This document shows, piece after piece, positions 11,765-24,388 of a DNA stretch of 64,000 nucleotides. The translations under genes and the position numbers were made by a program. The stretch covers positions 19,303,586 to 19,367,585 of the forward strand of contig NC_080589.1 of NCBI RefSeq assembly GCF_029962835.1, read 5' to 3'. Position 1 is the first letter of the stretch, and each line of letters starts with the position of its first letter. Source of the stretch: Magnolia sinica. Lineage: Eukaryota; Streptophyta; Magnoliopsida; Magnoliales; Magnoliaceae. Below the pieces are notes generated by a model. That model ran no database searches and had not been told where the DNA came from. It saw only the letters and a list, made by a program, of their open reading frames with translations.

Positions 11765-12620
11765 CGATAATCGTCGATATATCGACATATCGACACTATT
11801 GGGATTTCAACGGTTAGAACACTGGAGAGTTCAATTCTTCAATCGATATTATCGACCACTTGTCGATATATCGACAATATGCTGTCGATAGTATGTAAAA
11901 CATGTCGATATATCGATAAAAAATGGAATTCTTGGTCTTTCGTTACTGGATACATTCAGACGTAAATCGATATTATCGACAATTTGTCGATATATCGACA
12001 ACTTACGTCGATTATATCGGTGACATGTCGATCCTATCTACAACTTACGTGGATCATATCGACGATATATCGATAATATCGACCGTATATTTCTGGTTGA
12101 CAAATGAGGACATAATTCGATATTATCCACAATATGTCGATATATCTACGTCTCTTCTGCTATCGATATATCCACATCTTGTCGATATATCGATAAAATA
12201 TGAAATTTTTTGTTTTGCTCGCTGGACAAATGAGAACATAATTCGATATTATCTACAATATGTCGATATATCTACGTGTCATCTGCTATCGATATATCCA
12301 CATGTTGTCGATATATCGATAAATATATGGAATTTTTTGTTTTGCTCGCTGGACAAATGAGGACATAATTCGATATTATCCACAATATGTCGATATATCG
12401 ACGTGTCATCTGCTATCGATATATCCACATTGTGTCGATATATTGTTCAAATATGAAATTTTTTATTTTGCTCGCTGGACAAATGAGGACATAATTCGAT
12501 ATTATCTACAATATGTCGATATATCGATAAATATTGTCGATATTATCGACAATGTGTCGATATTATCTATGACTTAAGTTGATAAAATCAATGATATGTA
12601 GATTATATCGACTTATGCAA
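11765..12620. repeat. Cluster of TCGATATATCGA palindromes with a ~123-bp period
   Basis: Dozens of copies of TCGATATATCGA and variants (TCGATATTATCGACA) fill this block. From about 12085 to 12520 a longer unit is visible, with CGCTGGACAAATGAGGACAT-type landmarks at about 12100, 12225, 12347 and 12475, a period near 123 bp. The core is self-complementary and rich in CG steps. Function is unknown; possible roles are protein binding sites or cruciform-prone DNA. Confidence 0.85.
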
Positions 12621-13427
12621 ATTTTGATATTTTCATTGGTGTATTTTTTTGAAAAATTATTCATGTACCTTTTTGTTGGTGTATATTTTTTTGTTTATGT
12701 TTGGGTTAGTTTGTTGAACATACCCTCCACCCCCACTAGGGATCGATACGAACATGAGGAAATTCCATCTTTGTTTATGTTTGGGTTAGTTTTTTTTTCT
12801 TTGACTGCTTGTATTTTTTAGCCACCAGCCAAGAAAAACGCACCTAAATATCACTTTAATTTCACTACTAATCTATGGAGGTGTCCCAAAAGAAAATTTT
12901 GATGGATCTTCTGAGTAATGCTTTGAATGATGCTTGAAATGTTCGTTCTAATAAGCACATTGTATTGAAAGGTATGTTTTGTACTTAAGACCTATTAGAT
13001 GTGTTGTTGAAAGCGATGAGGACATGTACTGGGTGTTAAGAAATCTAGGGGTTCGTATACAATTCTCAAATTATAGGAATGCATGCCTGTGATTGTTCAA
13101 CTTGCAAATGTTTCTTTGCAGGAATGACAAGCATAGTTGCGTGAGATGTGTGGGTCTTCTGCAGCAGCAACGTTCACAAATAATGTGGAGGCCTAATCCC
13201 CTACACCCTTGTCATGTGTCTATGGGATTGATCATACAGGTTTCAATATTAGTATTCCCCACATAATATTCACCCAATTTTCCTTGCTGCAGTTTGGCAT
13301 GAACTCATAGTTTTCAAAGATGCAGTTTGCCATGAACCCATATTATCGGCAGAATCCCACATTATCGATAGCATATTATCTTAATTCAACAAGGATTTGC
13401 AAAATCCATGAGATCTTCTCCTAACAC

Positions 13428-14111
13428 ATGAGCCAGGAACTTCTTACGCTGATTAAAGAACATCTTCTGAACATACTTAGAAGATCAAATAATGTGGAGT
13501 GGATGGAGCTGCTGACACAACTGTTTGTAAAGTTGAGTAATTTTCGTAAACATCATGTGACACTTCTCACCCCTGTCTTACAACCTCTTCTTTCAGCTGC
13601 TAGTAAGGTGTTGGAGAGACTTGACAGTAAGTGTCTTCATACACTGAATGCAATGCGCAAAATGCTCACAGGTGCCCCAGTTGTGCCTCAATTGCAATAT
13701 ATCCGCTCTGGTTGGTGTAAAGATCGTTTGCTTGCACAAGTTCGAAAGACCTGCAATAGGATGTTATCTAGGCTTGAAGAAAGAGATGAATTGCTAAAAC
13801 CATTGGCTAAACCATATTTGTTCCCTGCATTATTTCTCATTAAAATAATGCAGAGAATGAGCAAATCTCGGGAGATATTCATATTGTCACTGCAACTTAT
13901 GTCAGCGATTTGGAGAATGTTGTTAGAAATTATAAATATGCTATTTTCTTTTCAAATCGATCTAGTTCTTATTGTAGTGCACTACTTATTGTTGTTAGTG
14001 GTTGCAAGGGAAGTGCTTCTCAGGCACTCCATTGAATCTGCAGTAGGCCTGAATCAAGACTGCACATTTCCACCGTTCACAAATCCATGTCGACACCTAG
14101 GCAAAATATGA
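13428..14111 (+). CDS. Unrecognised ORF, possibly a captured host gene piece
   Basis: This is the longest open frame between the transposase and ULP1 genes (227 aa). The first 140 residues are Leu/Lys/Arg-rich and look helical (for example KVLERLDSKCLHTLNAMRKM, then RMLSRLEERDELLKPL); from about residue 150 the sequence becomes hydrophobic and probably non-coding. Two exon-like blocks lie upstream: one from 12878 with an ATG and a GTATG donor (one internal TGA), and one after a tttctttgcag acceptor at about 13122. A piece at 14140-14210 repeats 13895-13960 (AIWRMLL, MLFSFQ). I do not recognise the family. It could be a degenerate multi-exon gene carried by the MULE. Confidence 0.35.
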   Translation: MSQELLTLIKEHLLNILRRSNNVEWMELLTQLFVKLSNFRKHHVTLLTPVLQPLLSAASKVLERLDSKCLHTLNAMRKMLTGAPVVPQLQYIRSGWCKDRLLAQVRKTCNRMLSRLEERDELLKPLAKPYLFPALFLIKIMQRMSKSREIFILSLQLMSAIWRMLLEIINMLFSFQIDLVLIVVHYLLLLVVAREVLLRHSIESAVGLNQDCTFPPFTNPCRHLGKI

Positions 14112-14225
14112 AAAAAAGTAAAGAAAATCTTCAAAGTATCCATGCGACTTACATCGGGGATTTGGAGAATGCCATTGGGAATTCTTAATATGCTATTTTC
14201 TTTCCAACCAAAGGGACATGTCCCT

Positions 14226-14400
14226 AAAAGCATGAAATGTATACAACACAATGTATATTCAATAATGTATATAACACAATGTACATTGTATATTCAACAA
14301 TGTATATAACACAATGTATACAACAGGAAATGGTACATGAGTGGGACAACAATGTACAATGTATATTCAATAATGTATAAAATACAATATATATAGTACA
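14226..14400. repeat. Short tandem repeat of an ACAATGTATAT-type unit
   Basis: The words ACAATGTATAT and TTCAATAATGTATA alternate six to eight times with a loose period of about 25-30 bp. It lies just 3' of the ULP1 gene stop. No function can be assigned. Confidence 0.7.
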
Positions 14401-14438
14401 ACATTTCAACAAAATTACTCCTATGACCTTGACAACTA

Positions 14439-17275
14439 TCATTTACGGACTAAAGACAAGCAGTCATATGTTATTGACTTCCTCCAATCAGCAGTGAATT
14501 TTTGCATGTCTATTCCCGCTAAGGTGAGACCGCTACACAAAATGTCGATGTATTTCATTACGAATATGCCGCAGTCATAACCGTTGTCCTGCTTCGGCGC
14601 TGATTCATCGACTCTGATGGTCCATTTCTTCCCTTCAAGCGCAGTGCTGTCTCCAGTGACATGGAAGAGAATGGGGACTACATCAGTCATCTTCCTCATC
14701 ATATGCTTGTACTTTATTAATGGATTTGTGCTTAAGCTATCCACAATAACCATTTCCCTCTTTCTTGGATATATGACCAGCAAAAACCAATGTGAATTTT
14801 CATGGTTTATGGGCGCGTACACTTGTCCATGATTGAAAAAATAATATATTAGTAAAAAATGAATAGAACACATAACACTCATAAAAGAAGTTCTAGGACG
14901 AGTGCAATACCCGTTCATAACACCAAATCGCTTTGGTGTATGATTTATCTCGTTGCTTCGCAATTGCGTAGACCGAGTTCAGCTCGGCTATTAGCTCGGC
15001 CCGTTCTGACGTTGAGTCCGATGCCCAGTATGCGATCAAAACCAGCAAACACCTATCAATCATTGGCTGTTACAGATAGACATGATCAAAGATCAATACA
15101 TGTAAGAAGTTGAAAAAGTGAAACATATTAAGTATTATCCGAATTAAATAGTCACCAGAAAAAACATTGGACATAACTTGCAATCCTGAGGATAGACTAT
15201 TGCCAGGTCGGTCCGCCTCGTCTCAAGGAAATCGATGTATTTGTCGATAGCCTAATCAATAGGATAGTACGATTTAGCCATATATTAATATAACAAATAA
15301 TTACATGTCAATCAATGCATATAGAGAGTAAATTAGTGATGCCTACCACGCTATCAACCCATGCATCCTTCACCCATATCGTACCAAACCAGGAGTAGGC
15401 TGTCGTGGCCTTGTTCGCTTCATACCAGTCCTCTACCTCTTTCAATTGTTGCACAGATAGTATCCTGAATGGATCCATCTGTAGAGGAAATGGTATCGAA
15501 GTAGTGGCAAAACTTGCTGCAGCCTTGGGTTCGGGAACCAAACCAGGGGTTGTATCAAATGCAGACAGGGACAAGTACGGAGAAACCTTATAAATTGATG
15601 GCTTCAGTACCCTTTTGGGTCTCCTCTGATAGACGGGATGAGAAGTGGATGCATCAAATACATTACCCTTGGCGAAACCAAACGTGTGCACATCGAATTC
15701 CCCATGCATGAAGCGTTCTTGCTCCTTAATATCATTTTTTCCCCCTCTTCAACTCCTCACCCTCCTCCTCCTTTGTACAATCTTCCATCTCCTTATTAAA
15801 CTCCTTTCTATCCTTCGCTAACTTTTCTTTCTCTTCAAAAAACAAATCCTTCTCCCTTTTCAATGCTTCTTTCTCTTTCAGTAACGCCTCCCTCTCATTA
15901 ACCCTCGCTTCTTTCCTTCTCAAGTCTTCCTTCTCTTTCCTCAATTCTTCCCTCTCCTTCTTTAATTCCTCTCTCTCCTTCTTCAGCTCTTCCTTCTCAA
16001 CCCGAAATTCCTCCATAAGAATAATACCCCCCGCTCGGTCCCTCTCCCTCCATGCCTTTCTTAGTATTTTTGCCCTCTTCGTCTGATTCATCTTCCTCCT
16101 CATGATCACTCTCATTACCCTCTTCCTCTTCTTCCTGGGTCTCAGTGAGCTACACAGCATAACGATGGGTATGTAAGAGAAATGATACCTTTACAAAAGC
16201 AGAAAAAATATAGTTCATTTTTCTATAACATCTTACATGGAAACTTTCACGAACCGATCTCACCGCATCCGTTTCCCATTCTCGAAGGGTCGGTTCTAAT
16301 TTCATTATTACTGATGTCTGCAAAAGAACGAAGAGTATTGTTAAATATAAAAGCATATACCTGTTAGAATTAAGCAAAGTAAATGCCAGAGAAATATATT
16401 AACTTACAGCTTTATTTTCGAGAATAGCATGTATTTTGTTGTACCTCCAACCCTTCCAGCCTCGATATTGATTAAAGCGTGGAATTTGATGGGGAACATA
16501 TGAAACAACACACTCTTGCAGGGCAGGTAGTATCTCTACTGCCCATACCTGTTAGAATGAAATTGCACCGGCTTAAAAATTCATAATTGTATATAGAGGA
16601 TAAACATATAAAAAATAAAAGGTGTTCTTACTTGTAGAGGAAGGAGGCAACCACATACAGTGTACCGAGGGGCACTTGATGCGGCAATGCCAGATTCTAT
16701 TCCTTGCGACATTGTATGGTACCCCAAACTACCCCAAGGATAGCTATAGAAATCATCTAGCGAGTCCACCAAGTGAATATAATCCATGTTGCACATGGTT
16801 TTTGGTTCGGTTCCCCTGAGAAAGAACTCTACAACCAGGAGTAGGGCAACCTTCATGACATCCTCATGCTTATTACTGTCAACTAATCTATCAAAAACGT
16901 CCATTAGGTCCTTCTTTAATACTGGATATTGCTTGAAGTATTTGTCTCTTAATGTACTCGTAGTGCCACAAATTTTCGGTACAGTAAGATCTCCAGTTTT
17001 AAGGCCCGTAATGAGGGTGAAGTCCATCTCGGTAAACTGCACTCGTCTCCCTCTAATCTTAAATACTAGATCACCTTTATATCGTTGAAAAAGAAGGTGA
17101 AATAAAGCCCCTAAAAATTTAAAGGATGTAGCATGTAATAGAAATGAAAAAGGGGATTGGCTAAACAAATTTAGCCCATTATCGTGCTTTTCCAATCCAC
17201 CCTTCACCTTCTCAAACCACCATTTCAGTGTACACCTAGACGTTGGGTTGGGGATTACAGCAGAATATTCGTCAC
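14439..17275 (-). pseudogene. DUF1985-ULP1 cysteine protease gene (C48 peptidase) of the MULE
   Basis: A multi-exon minus-strand gene. The first block (17275-16633) follows a tttgcag acceptor and carries a DUF1985-like domain (VQFTEMDFTLITGLKTGDL). Its donor is GTAAG. Short exons follow near 16553-16419 and 16331-16237, both ending at GTAAG. Next come an acidic stretch and a long charged coiled coil of EEL/KKE heptads (16160-15740), then RRPKRVLKP and a linker, two small exons, and the ULP1 catalytic domain (14836-14439) with His in NSHWFLLV, Asp in IVDSL, and Gln and Cys in PKQDNGYDCGIFV. All catalytic residues are present. Two homopolymer-type frameshifts (near 16030 and 15735) suggest decay. 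ULP1 proteases remove SUMO-type modifiers; ULP-like genes of this build occur in Kaonashi MULEs. It reads inward toward the transposase. Confidence 0.85.
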
Positions 17276-17439
17276 CTGCAAAGATGAAAATGAAAAACAT
17301 ATCAAACAAAAAATTACAAACATAAACATACTGTACAAAATCAGAAATAGATGAAAACAATGTAGCATTTCATGAATTTGAACAAGGTTCATATGAAATA
17401 TAGATAGAAATTGAGCGAGAAAATACCAGAAATTTTGCA

Positions 17440-17955
17440 ATACAAACTATCAAAATAAGCGAGGCAAACATGAAATTGAGTAGGGCAAACTAGATATTCA
17501 GCGGGGGACACTAGATAAACAGCGGGGCCAACTGAAAATTCAGCAGGCCAAACTGCAAAATTGAGTGGCAATTACATGAAATTTAGCGGGGCAAACTAGA
17601 AATTCAGCGGGTCAGACTTGAATTTCAGCGAGGGAAACTTGAAATTGAGCGGGGCAACTAGAAATTCAGCGCGGTAGACATGAAATTAAGCAGGGCAAAT
17701 ATGAAATTCAGCGGGGGAAGCTAGAAATTCAGTGGGGCAACTATGAATTCAACGGGGCAAACAAAAAAATCAGCGAGGCAACTTGAAAAATCAGCGGGGG
17801 AAACATGAAAGTGAGCGGGGCAAACTACAAAATCAGAAGGGCAAACAAGAAATTCAGTGGGGGAAACATTAAATTGAGCGGGGTAAACTAGAAATTGAGC
17901 GGAGCAAACTATAAATTCAACGGGGCAAACTTGAATTTCAGCGAGGGAAACTTGA
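17440..17955 (-). repeat. Right array of the 21-bp repeat, next to the ULP1 gene
   Basis: About 24 units in the opposite orientation to the left array (core GGGGCAAACATGAAATTG). It begins about 165 bp upstream of the first recognised ULP1 exon, as the left array does relative to the transposase. This inverted placement is the main sign that the arrays are subterminal parts of the MULE. Confidence 0.88.
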
Positions 17956-18304
17956 ATTTGAGCTTATAATGTTCAAATGGACCACACCACATGAAAATTT
18001 TGAATTGAACTTCTCATATTGATCATTTCTTAGGGGCCACAGAAGTTTTAGATCAAGCTTATAATTGTATTTTCTATTAATGCATGTCTTTATGATCTTA
18101 TGAATAGGTTTGATAATAAGCAAACATCACTGTTGGGCCCACTATGGTTTCAACGGTGGAAATCATTATGCCCACTGTTTCCCGTGGTATGATCCACTTA
18201 ATCTTTTGATACGCTTCAGTTTGGGGCTAACCCGCTAAGATTAGATGGAAGAACGGATGGATGCCGTGGATATACTGCATACATTCAATGTGGGACCATA
18301 TGAC
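17956..18304 (-). repeat. Cassette and 'spacer' sequence beyond the right array
   Basis: It contains a reverse-orientation copy of the recurrent cassette (gatcaagct block near 18052) and then a spacer beginning CATTATGCCCACTGTTTC that also follows the arrays at 27285, 29446 and 31536. It is cut at 18304 by the family A solo LTR. Confidence 0.7.
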
Positions 18305-21300
18305 TGAACGCCCTGAAAATTGGGGGTCGCGCATACGCTCAACTCCCGAGTTCCCAAGAGTCACTTTTAACCGATTTCGTTAATGCGTTTATTTAGGTTT
18401 AGTTACGTAGCTTGGAAGTTCCTGGAGCATAAAACATAACCACACCAGTCTACTGAAATAAGCAAAAAACAAACATACATTTATATACAGGTCCAAAAGT
18501 ACAAAAGGGGCGCATGACGCTACCCAATCAATATCTTAAAAGAATAATAAGTCCAAAAGAATAGAACTGAGCTCCCCCACTCAGTGACCCAATCCCGCCA
18601 ATCATGCTGGCGGAGAACCCTCCATCAGCTGGAAGTATGATAGCTCGTCTTCCTCGTCCAGGCTCACTTCGCCGGGCTCCTCTAGTCCCGAGTCACCTGC
18701 ATCTATGAATGAGTCTGGTTGGTGTTTTAAAACACCGTTCCAGAGTGGGAATGAGTGATCAACTCAGTGGGTGCTATTAATCTCAAGTGATCACAGGCAT
18801 CAATTATAATATGATCTTAATGAAAAGCAGACAATCACATACGTCTAAGTAATCTTTTCAATGCGCATGAATGTAGTATGGCATGATGCATGCCCTCACT
18901 ACAACGCTCCCTCGTGCGACACCATCTAACGATCGCCAATGCCAACACTCCCTCAGTGCGACCTCGACTGCCGAGTCGCCACCCTAACTAGTGCGATGCA
19001 ATGCGATCGTTTTAGCCGAGTTATTAGTTAGGTCCATTCATCCAGCAGATTGAGGATTCTGGTACACCCTACGTATTAATGCCCTAATCTAGGTGCAAGG
19101 CCAAGACCCCCCAATGCGTGAGGCCGAGGCTCCGCGGTCCGTGATCCCGTCAGGTTCCTCATCCCCGACTTCAAGCACATGAGGAGTGCCAAGAGAAAGG
19201 GATCGCTCGTGGTCACTACGGGGAGGCGCGGTACCCCAGCGTAGGCCGACAGCTCGGACACAGTGTCCCATTCCACCATGCCCGGCTCACGAGGCTGTGG
19301 ACCAATTTCAAGTGGGTTATTGATGAGCTACAACGGTTGTAGGGTGTCCCAGGTTCCATACAAGTGTGAGCAAACAGGGTTAACAATCATGGTTGGTCAG
19401 ACAGTAGGCTAGACTGCACGAGTCCAGGCAAGTGCATGGCGGAACGACATCGGGTGCAAGCAACCCATGTAGTCTAACTACAGTCGCCCACACACACTCG
19501 CCCAAATCCATGGGTTTAGCCTCAAGGCGGTCCTACCAACGAGACCGCCTTAACTCTCCTTGTTTTCTTGACCAACCCTAGGGTTTGGATGGTGGTCCAC
19601 AACATGTCAACGGACAGGGGTATCAACTAGCAAATCATCATCATGTTCTCACCCTCAACTTATAATTCAGATTCTTCTAATAAGCAAGCTAACACAATTT
19701 ATGAGCAACGATGCATGTGTGATGTGTGTGTTGGTGAGGAAGTTGCTCACTTCCTACAACTCATGGAAACAAATTACACAGGAAACAAATAAGTCACGCA
19801 TGCTATAGGGCATCATCATATGAGCAAATCCAACAAGACATCAACAAGTGATCATCAAATTACACCAAGTCATGTAAGAAGCAAGAACAACATCATGTGA
19901 GGGAATCAAATAAAACATACAATTCCATACCACTCTAAATAAGCATAAATTCCTAGGTTTTCTCTATATTCTCTAAATGCATCAACCAAGCAATCAAAAT
20001 CATTAAACTCATATTGAAATTGGTGCTAGGCCACCTAGGAGTAATAGTCCGCACCTATGGTTCATTGGAGATTCAGAAAATGCCCAAGGAAAGAGGGCTT
20101 TCGGGTCGATCGGCCGGAATCCCTACAACAAGCTCTTGCATGTTAGAATTCCAAGCCAAACCCACCTTCCTACATAGATTTCATCAAGAATGGGTGGAAA
20201 CCTTACCTAGGCAACCCAGGGTCGGTTGTTGAAGTCAAGGAGGAGAGTTTCTCCTTGTAAGAGAGGTAGGGAGTTGGAAGGGTTGGCTCTCTTGGGGCCC
20301 CACTCTGATCTAGGGTCCACCTTGGATCTCCTCCTTCTCTCTTTCTCCTCTTTACTCTCCTTCACTCTCCTTCTCTCTTGGTGGTTGTAGCAAATGAGAG
20401 AGAGAGTGTTATGAGAGATAGGGTTTATCCCCTAGACTTGGGCCCTTTGGCCTTGAGTTTCCCCAATTTTCCAAAATAGCCTACTAGGTCTCCTTTTTAG
20501 AGTTGGAGTGGCCCTAACCAAATTTGGTGGGTAGGTGCCCTATGGCCCGATTAGGGCCCGCGTAAAATTTGGGAACAAACGGATGGACGATTGTGGGGTT
20601 TGAGTCAACGGTTTTGATCTTTAAACGGCCCTGAGGGATCCATTCTGGTGATTGGAGTGGTTCTGGTAACCCTATGGCTATGAAAATCGTAGGATAGATG
20701 CTTCATGGCCCGATGAAGGGCCATGTAAAATTTGAGGACGATTTGTCACACCCCAAACTCGGGAACCGGGCTCACAAAATTCCCGATCGCCGAATCTGGC
20801 GCCGACAGCCTCCGTAGAACCCCATTCTCGGCTCCCAGCGCCCATTCGCCAGGTTCCGATCCTGGGATGCTACAAGGAGGATTTTTAACATCCGTTTGAT
20901 TCGTAATAAGCATAACCAAAGGCATAACCCACAAACAACAACCAAAAACTCCATCACATTTCCACTATAATCAAAAACTTTACAGGTACAATGAGCATAA
21001 GGGAAATACAATGAAGATAGACCAAAACTCCAAAAGAAGATCAGCCACGCGTCCAAGCCTCAGCGCTGCTAACACTACCTGCACGGTCGTGCATAAGCTT
21101 ATAAAGCTTAGAGGGTGGTGAAAGTGTATGCTCGAAGGTGATAATGTAGTCATGCGGTATCAGAGTAATGCGGAACATGTTGATGAATGCTAAGAATCCC
21201 ATTAGCCGTACGAGGCCATGCGGTGCAAAGAATGATGTCGGCCATACGAGGCCATGCAATGCAAAATGCAAGTCAAGCATACAAATCCTCATCTAAGTCC

Positions 21301-22189
21301 ACATGTCAATACGACTCAAATCGGGAATATCACCGAGGTCTAGTACACTCCAAACCAGATTGCCGCCCCATCGCGCGCAATAAGGTGAGTGGAAAAGACC
21401 TCACTATCCGCCTGCCAATATCGGGCTCGGCTCGTCAATAGCGGACCCATTCCTCGAGCTGGTCAGACTCAGCCTAGCATTGCCCCCTACTCTCGGGCGG
21501 GTAAGGCCGCACCCCCTTCCAACCGACCACGACACAGTGGAAAGCGCAACCGTCTGGTAATCGGCACCCAGCGCTCATGCACCCACTCGATCTAGAGCGT
21601 TGGAGCAACCTCCTGGTACCATAAGGGTTTAGGGACTTTCACCCGAGGATATCTATCGCACCCCATGTAGAAAAAGATTTTGTATCCAATCCTGCCAACC
21701 ACGATGCGTCTGTGGAGGCTATGGCCCTGATGTCGCTAGGGCGTAGAGTAACCATATCACATAATGCGAATGCATGAATCACACTATTCAGTCATGCAGC
21801 AATCCTGCGCATATCGTGCGCTCATTAGGGCAACACCCCCTATACGGGAGTCCCTAAACAATCTACCCAAAGACTTATGCTATGATCAGTCATCTCTCAT
21901 ATCAAGCATACATATGATGCATATGATCATGAATCATGGAATTTAAACATGCTATATAGGATGGATGACATGCATAACGAAGGTGGGCCTAGACGACCTG
22001 CACATAACACGCATGGGCCTAACAATGGGCCTTAGGGAATGTCATAATGCGGACATTTAACCACACTATGCTTGCAATGTGGACGTCAAACCACCATTGC
22101 TCCCAAGGCATAGCCCTGACGTAAACATCATTACATAAATCATAATGGGACTGCACATTGCAATGAACCTTAGGTATAACTCATTGGGC

Positions 22190-22480
22190 CTTCAATACAT
22201 CAAATGGGCCGTATCATATGGGCCTCATGTTCATCAAGCGGACCGCACCAATGGGCCATATGTACATTGCAATGGGCTATAACCCGTGGGCTTTAGAACG
22301 TGTCAAATAGGCCTACGTTTATGGGCCTTATACGTGTCAAATGGGCCTCGACAGTTGGGCTCCATATGTACATCAAATGGGCCTACTCACCTGGGCCTTA
22401 TATGTATCAAATGGGCCTCGCCAATTGGGCCCCATGTGCACATCAAATGGGCCTCAACTCATTGGTCACAAGTACTGAGG
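22190..22480. repeat. GGGCCT/CATCAAATGGGCC word array in family B
   Basis: Irregular repeats of ATGGGCCTNATATGTACATC with spacing of about 30-40 bp. The same block appears in the other two copies (about 39750-40200 and 53640-54070), so it is an inherent part of family B. Confidence 0.75.
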
Positions 22481-22514
22481 TGGGCCTCCCACCATCAATA
22501 AATTATATATAATA

Positions 22515-22516
22515 TA

Positions 22517-22569
<53 letters not shown>

Positions 22570-22800
22570 AAACATATAATATTATTTTTAATATAACATT
22601 ATATATTTATATATAACATATATTGTATATAATACAATATTATATATATATATATAACATATGATATTATATATATAATATAACATTATACATATAACAT
22701 ATATTATATGTAATATAATATTATATATATATATATATATACACACACCAGCACACACATGCACCCACACACACACGCGCACACACACGCACACAGAGGG
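22515..22800. repeat. (AC)n and AT-rich microsatellite in family B
   Basis: An (AC)n run of about 36 bp is followed by about 190 bp of mixed TATA-type simple sequence and a CACACACG run. Other family B copies carry (AT)n at corresponding places (40226, 55680). The short ORFs here are artefacts. Confidence 0.9.
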
Positions 22801-24344
22801 CTCCACCGTCCAGGCGGACGGTGGAGGTAAAACACATACATCACTGTGGGCTCCATGTGGGGCCCACCATAATGTTTATATTCCATCCAACCCGTTGGGC
22901 CTAAATAGAGGGTGGGAGGAATTTTCACCCTGATCCAAAACTTCTGTGGACCCCAAATGGGTTTCAAAGGTAGAGGTTCAATCCCACTATTCCATACGGT
23001 GTGGGCCACCGGAGTCTGGATCAGGCTGATTTTGGGGTGGGCCCACGTCGGATAGGGGCCCACCATATGAAGCAGTTTAGATAGCATATAAACATCGAGA
23101 GTGGGGCCACAGGCTGCAGTGGTGGCACGCTTTCGGTCGTCGTCGCCGGGCCAGCTGGCCAGCGACGGCCTTTGCTTCTGACTCGGCGGACAGACATTCT
23201 TCTTTATTATTTTGATTTACATTTTTTGATGGATTTTGCGGTGGGGTCCATATCCGGCGAATCCACTCGTCAGTGCTCTCCATGGCTCACCACGGCGATT
23301 CAAGTCAATATCGGACATGTTTTGGCGTACTAGGAAATTAGGGAAGGTTTGATGGTGAAAACCGCCATTTGGTATGGTATGGCCCGCCCGAAGGTCTGAT
23401 TAACCCCATCTTTTGGCTCAACGCCTAAAACAGATTTGGGAAAGGAATGGACGGCATGGATTTAATACATACATCAAGGTGGAGCCTACACCAGTGGGCC
23501 ATCCCCAAACCAAGCAATTATATTTTTTTCTTTTACCTTTTCCATGGAACGTCCAGCGTCCCTGGACGCTGGACTCTCTCCAAATGTACTAGAGGTGGGC
23601 CTTGCTTATGTGGGCCACCTCATGGAGGATGGTGTGTATACTACACACAAGGTGGACCCCACTCGTAGGTGAGTTGGATGGAATACATACCCTATGGTGG
23701 GGTCCATTCAAGTGGGCCACACATAACCTCATAAAAATAAAAATAAAAATAAAAAATAAAACAATTAAAAATAAAAAGGGAGAGAGATAGAGAGTGAGAC
23801 CGTGTGATGGAGGGACCCCGGCACTATGGGCCCTCCCTTGCACTAAATCATACATCAAGTGGGTCCCATTTTATGTGGCCCATTAAAAATTAAATCCAAC
23901 GGTGGAGATCCCTTCTCCACCAAATTAAACGGTCTAGATGACCCTAAACATACAAGAAAATAAACATCATGATGGGGTCCATGGAGAATGGCCCCATCAT
24001 GGAATGATCATGATGATCCAAGTGGGCCATCGGCCACATCTTAGGGTCCAATGTGAGATCCAAACCATTGATCGGTTGGCCTCACTTGGCCCATCTTATA
24101 AATATGAAAATCTACCCTATCAAGGCACCCACCACTTGATCTTCTTGCTCCCTTGGCTTCCTTAGTTCCTTGAGCTCCTCTTTGATGGTGGAAGATGAGA
24201 AATGGATGGTTGAGATGAGAGATCAAGGGGGAGGAGATGGGCCACACTTGAAACTTGGGAGAGAATGGGAGAGGGTCTCATACGTATGGTGCTCTCTCTC
24301 TTGGATTGGATTTTTAAAAAAATGAATAAGAGAGATAGTTGTAA

Positions 24345-24386
<42 letters not shown>
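24345..24386. repeat. (GA)n microsatellite in family B
   Basis: A run of about 20 GA units near the 3' part of family B. Matching runs sit at 42121-42160 and around 55866-55890 in the other copies. Confidence 0.9.

Positions 24387-24388
<2 letters not shown>

Noticed and set aside
13000-13070. A second RDR piece (words like DMYWV)
   Set aside because: The match is only about five residues, with no neighbouring RDR motifs.
22588-22806. Small ORFs rich in Ile/Tyr or Cys/Val
   Set aside because: Translations of AT and AC microsatellites, also at 40144-40350 and 55593-55962.
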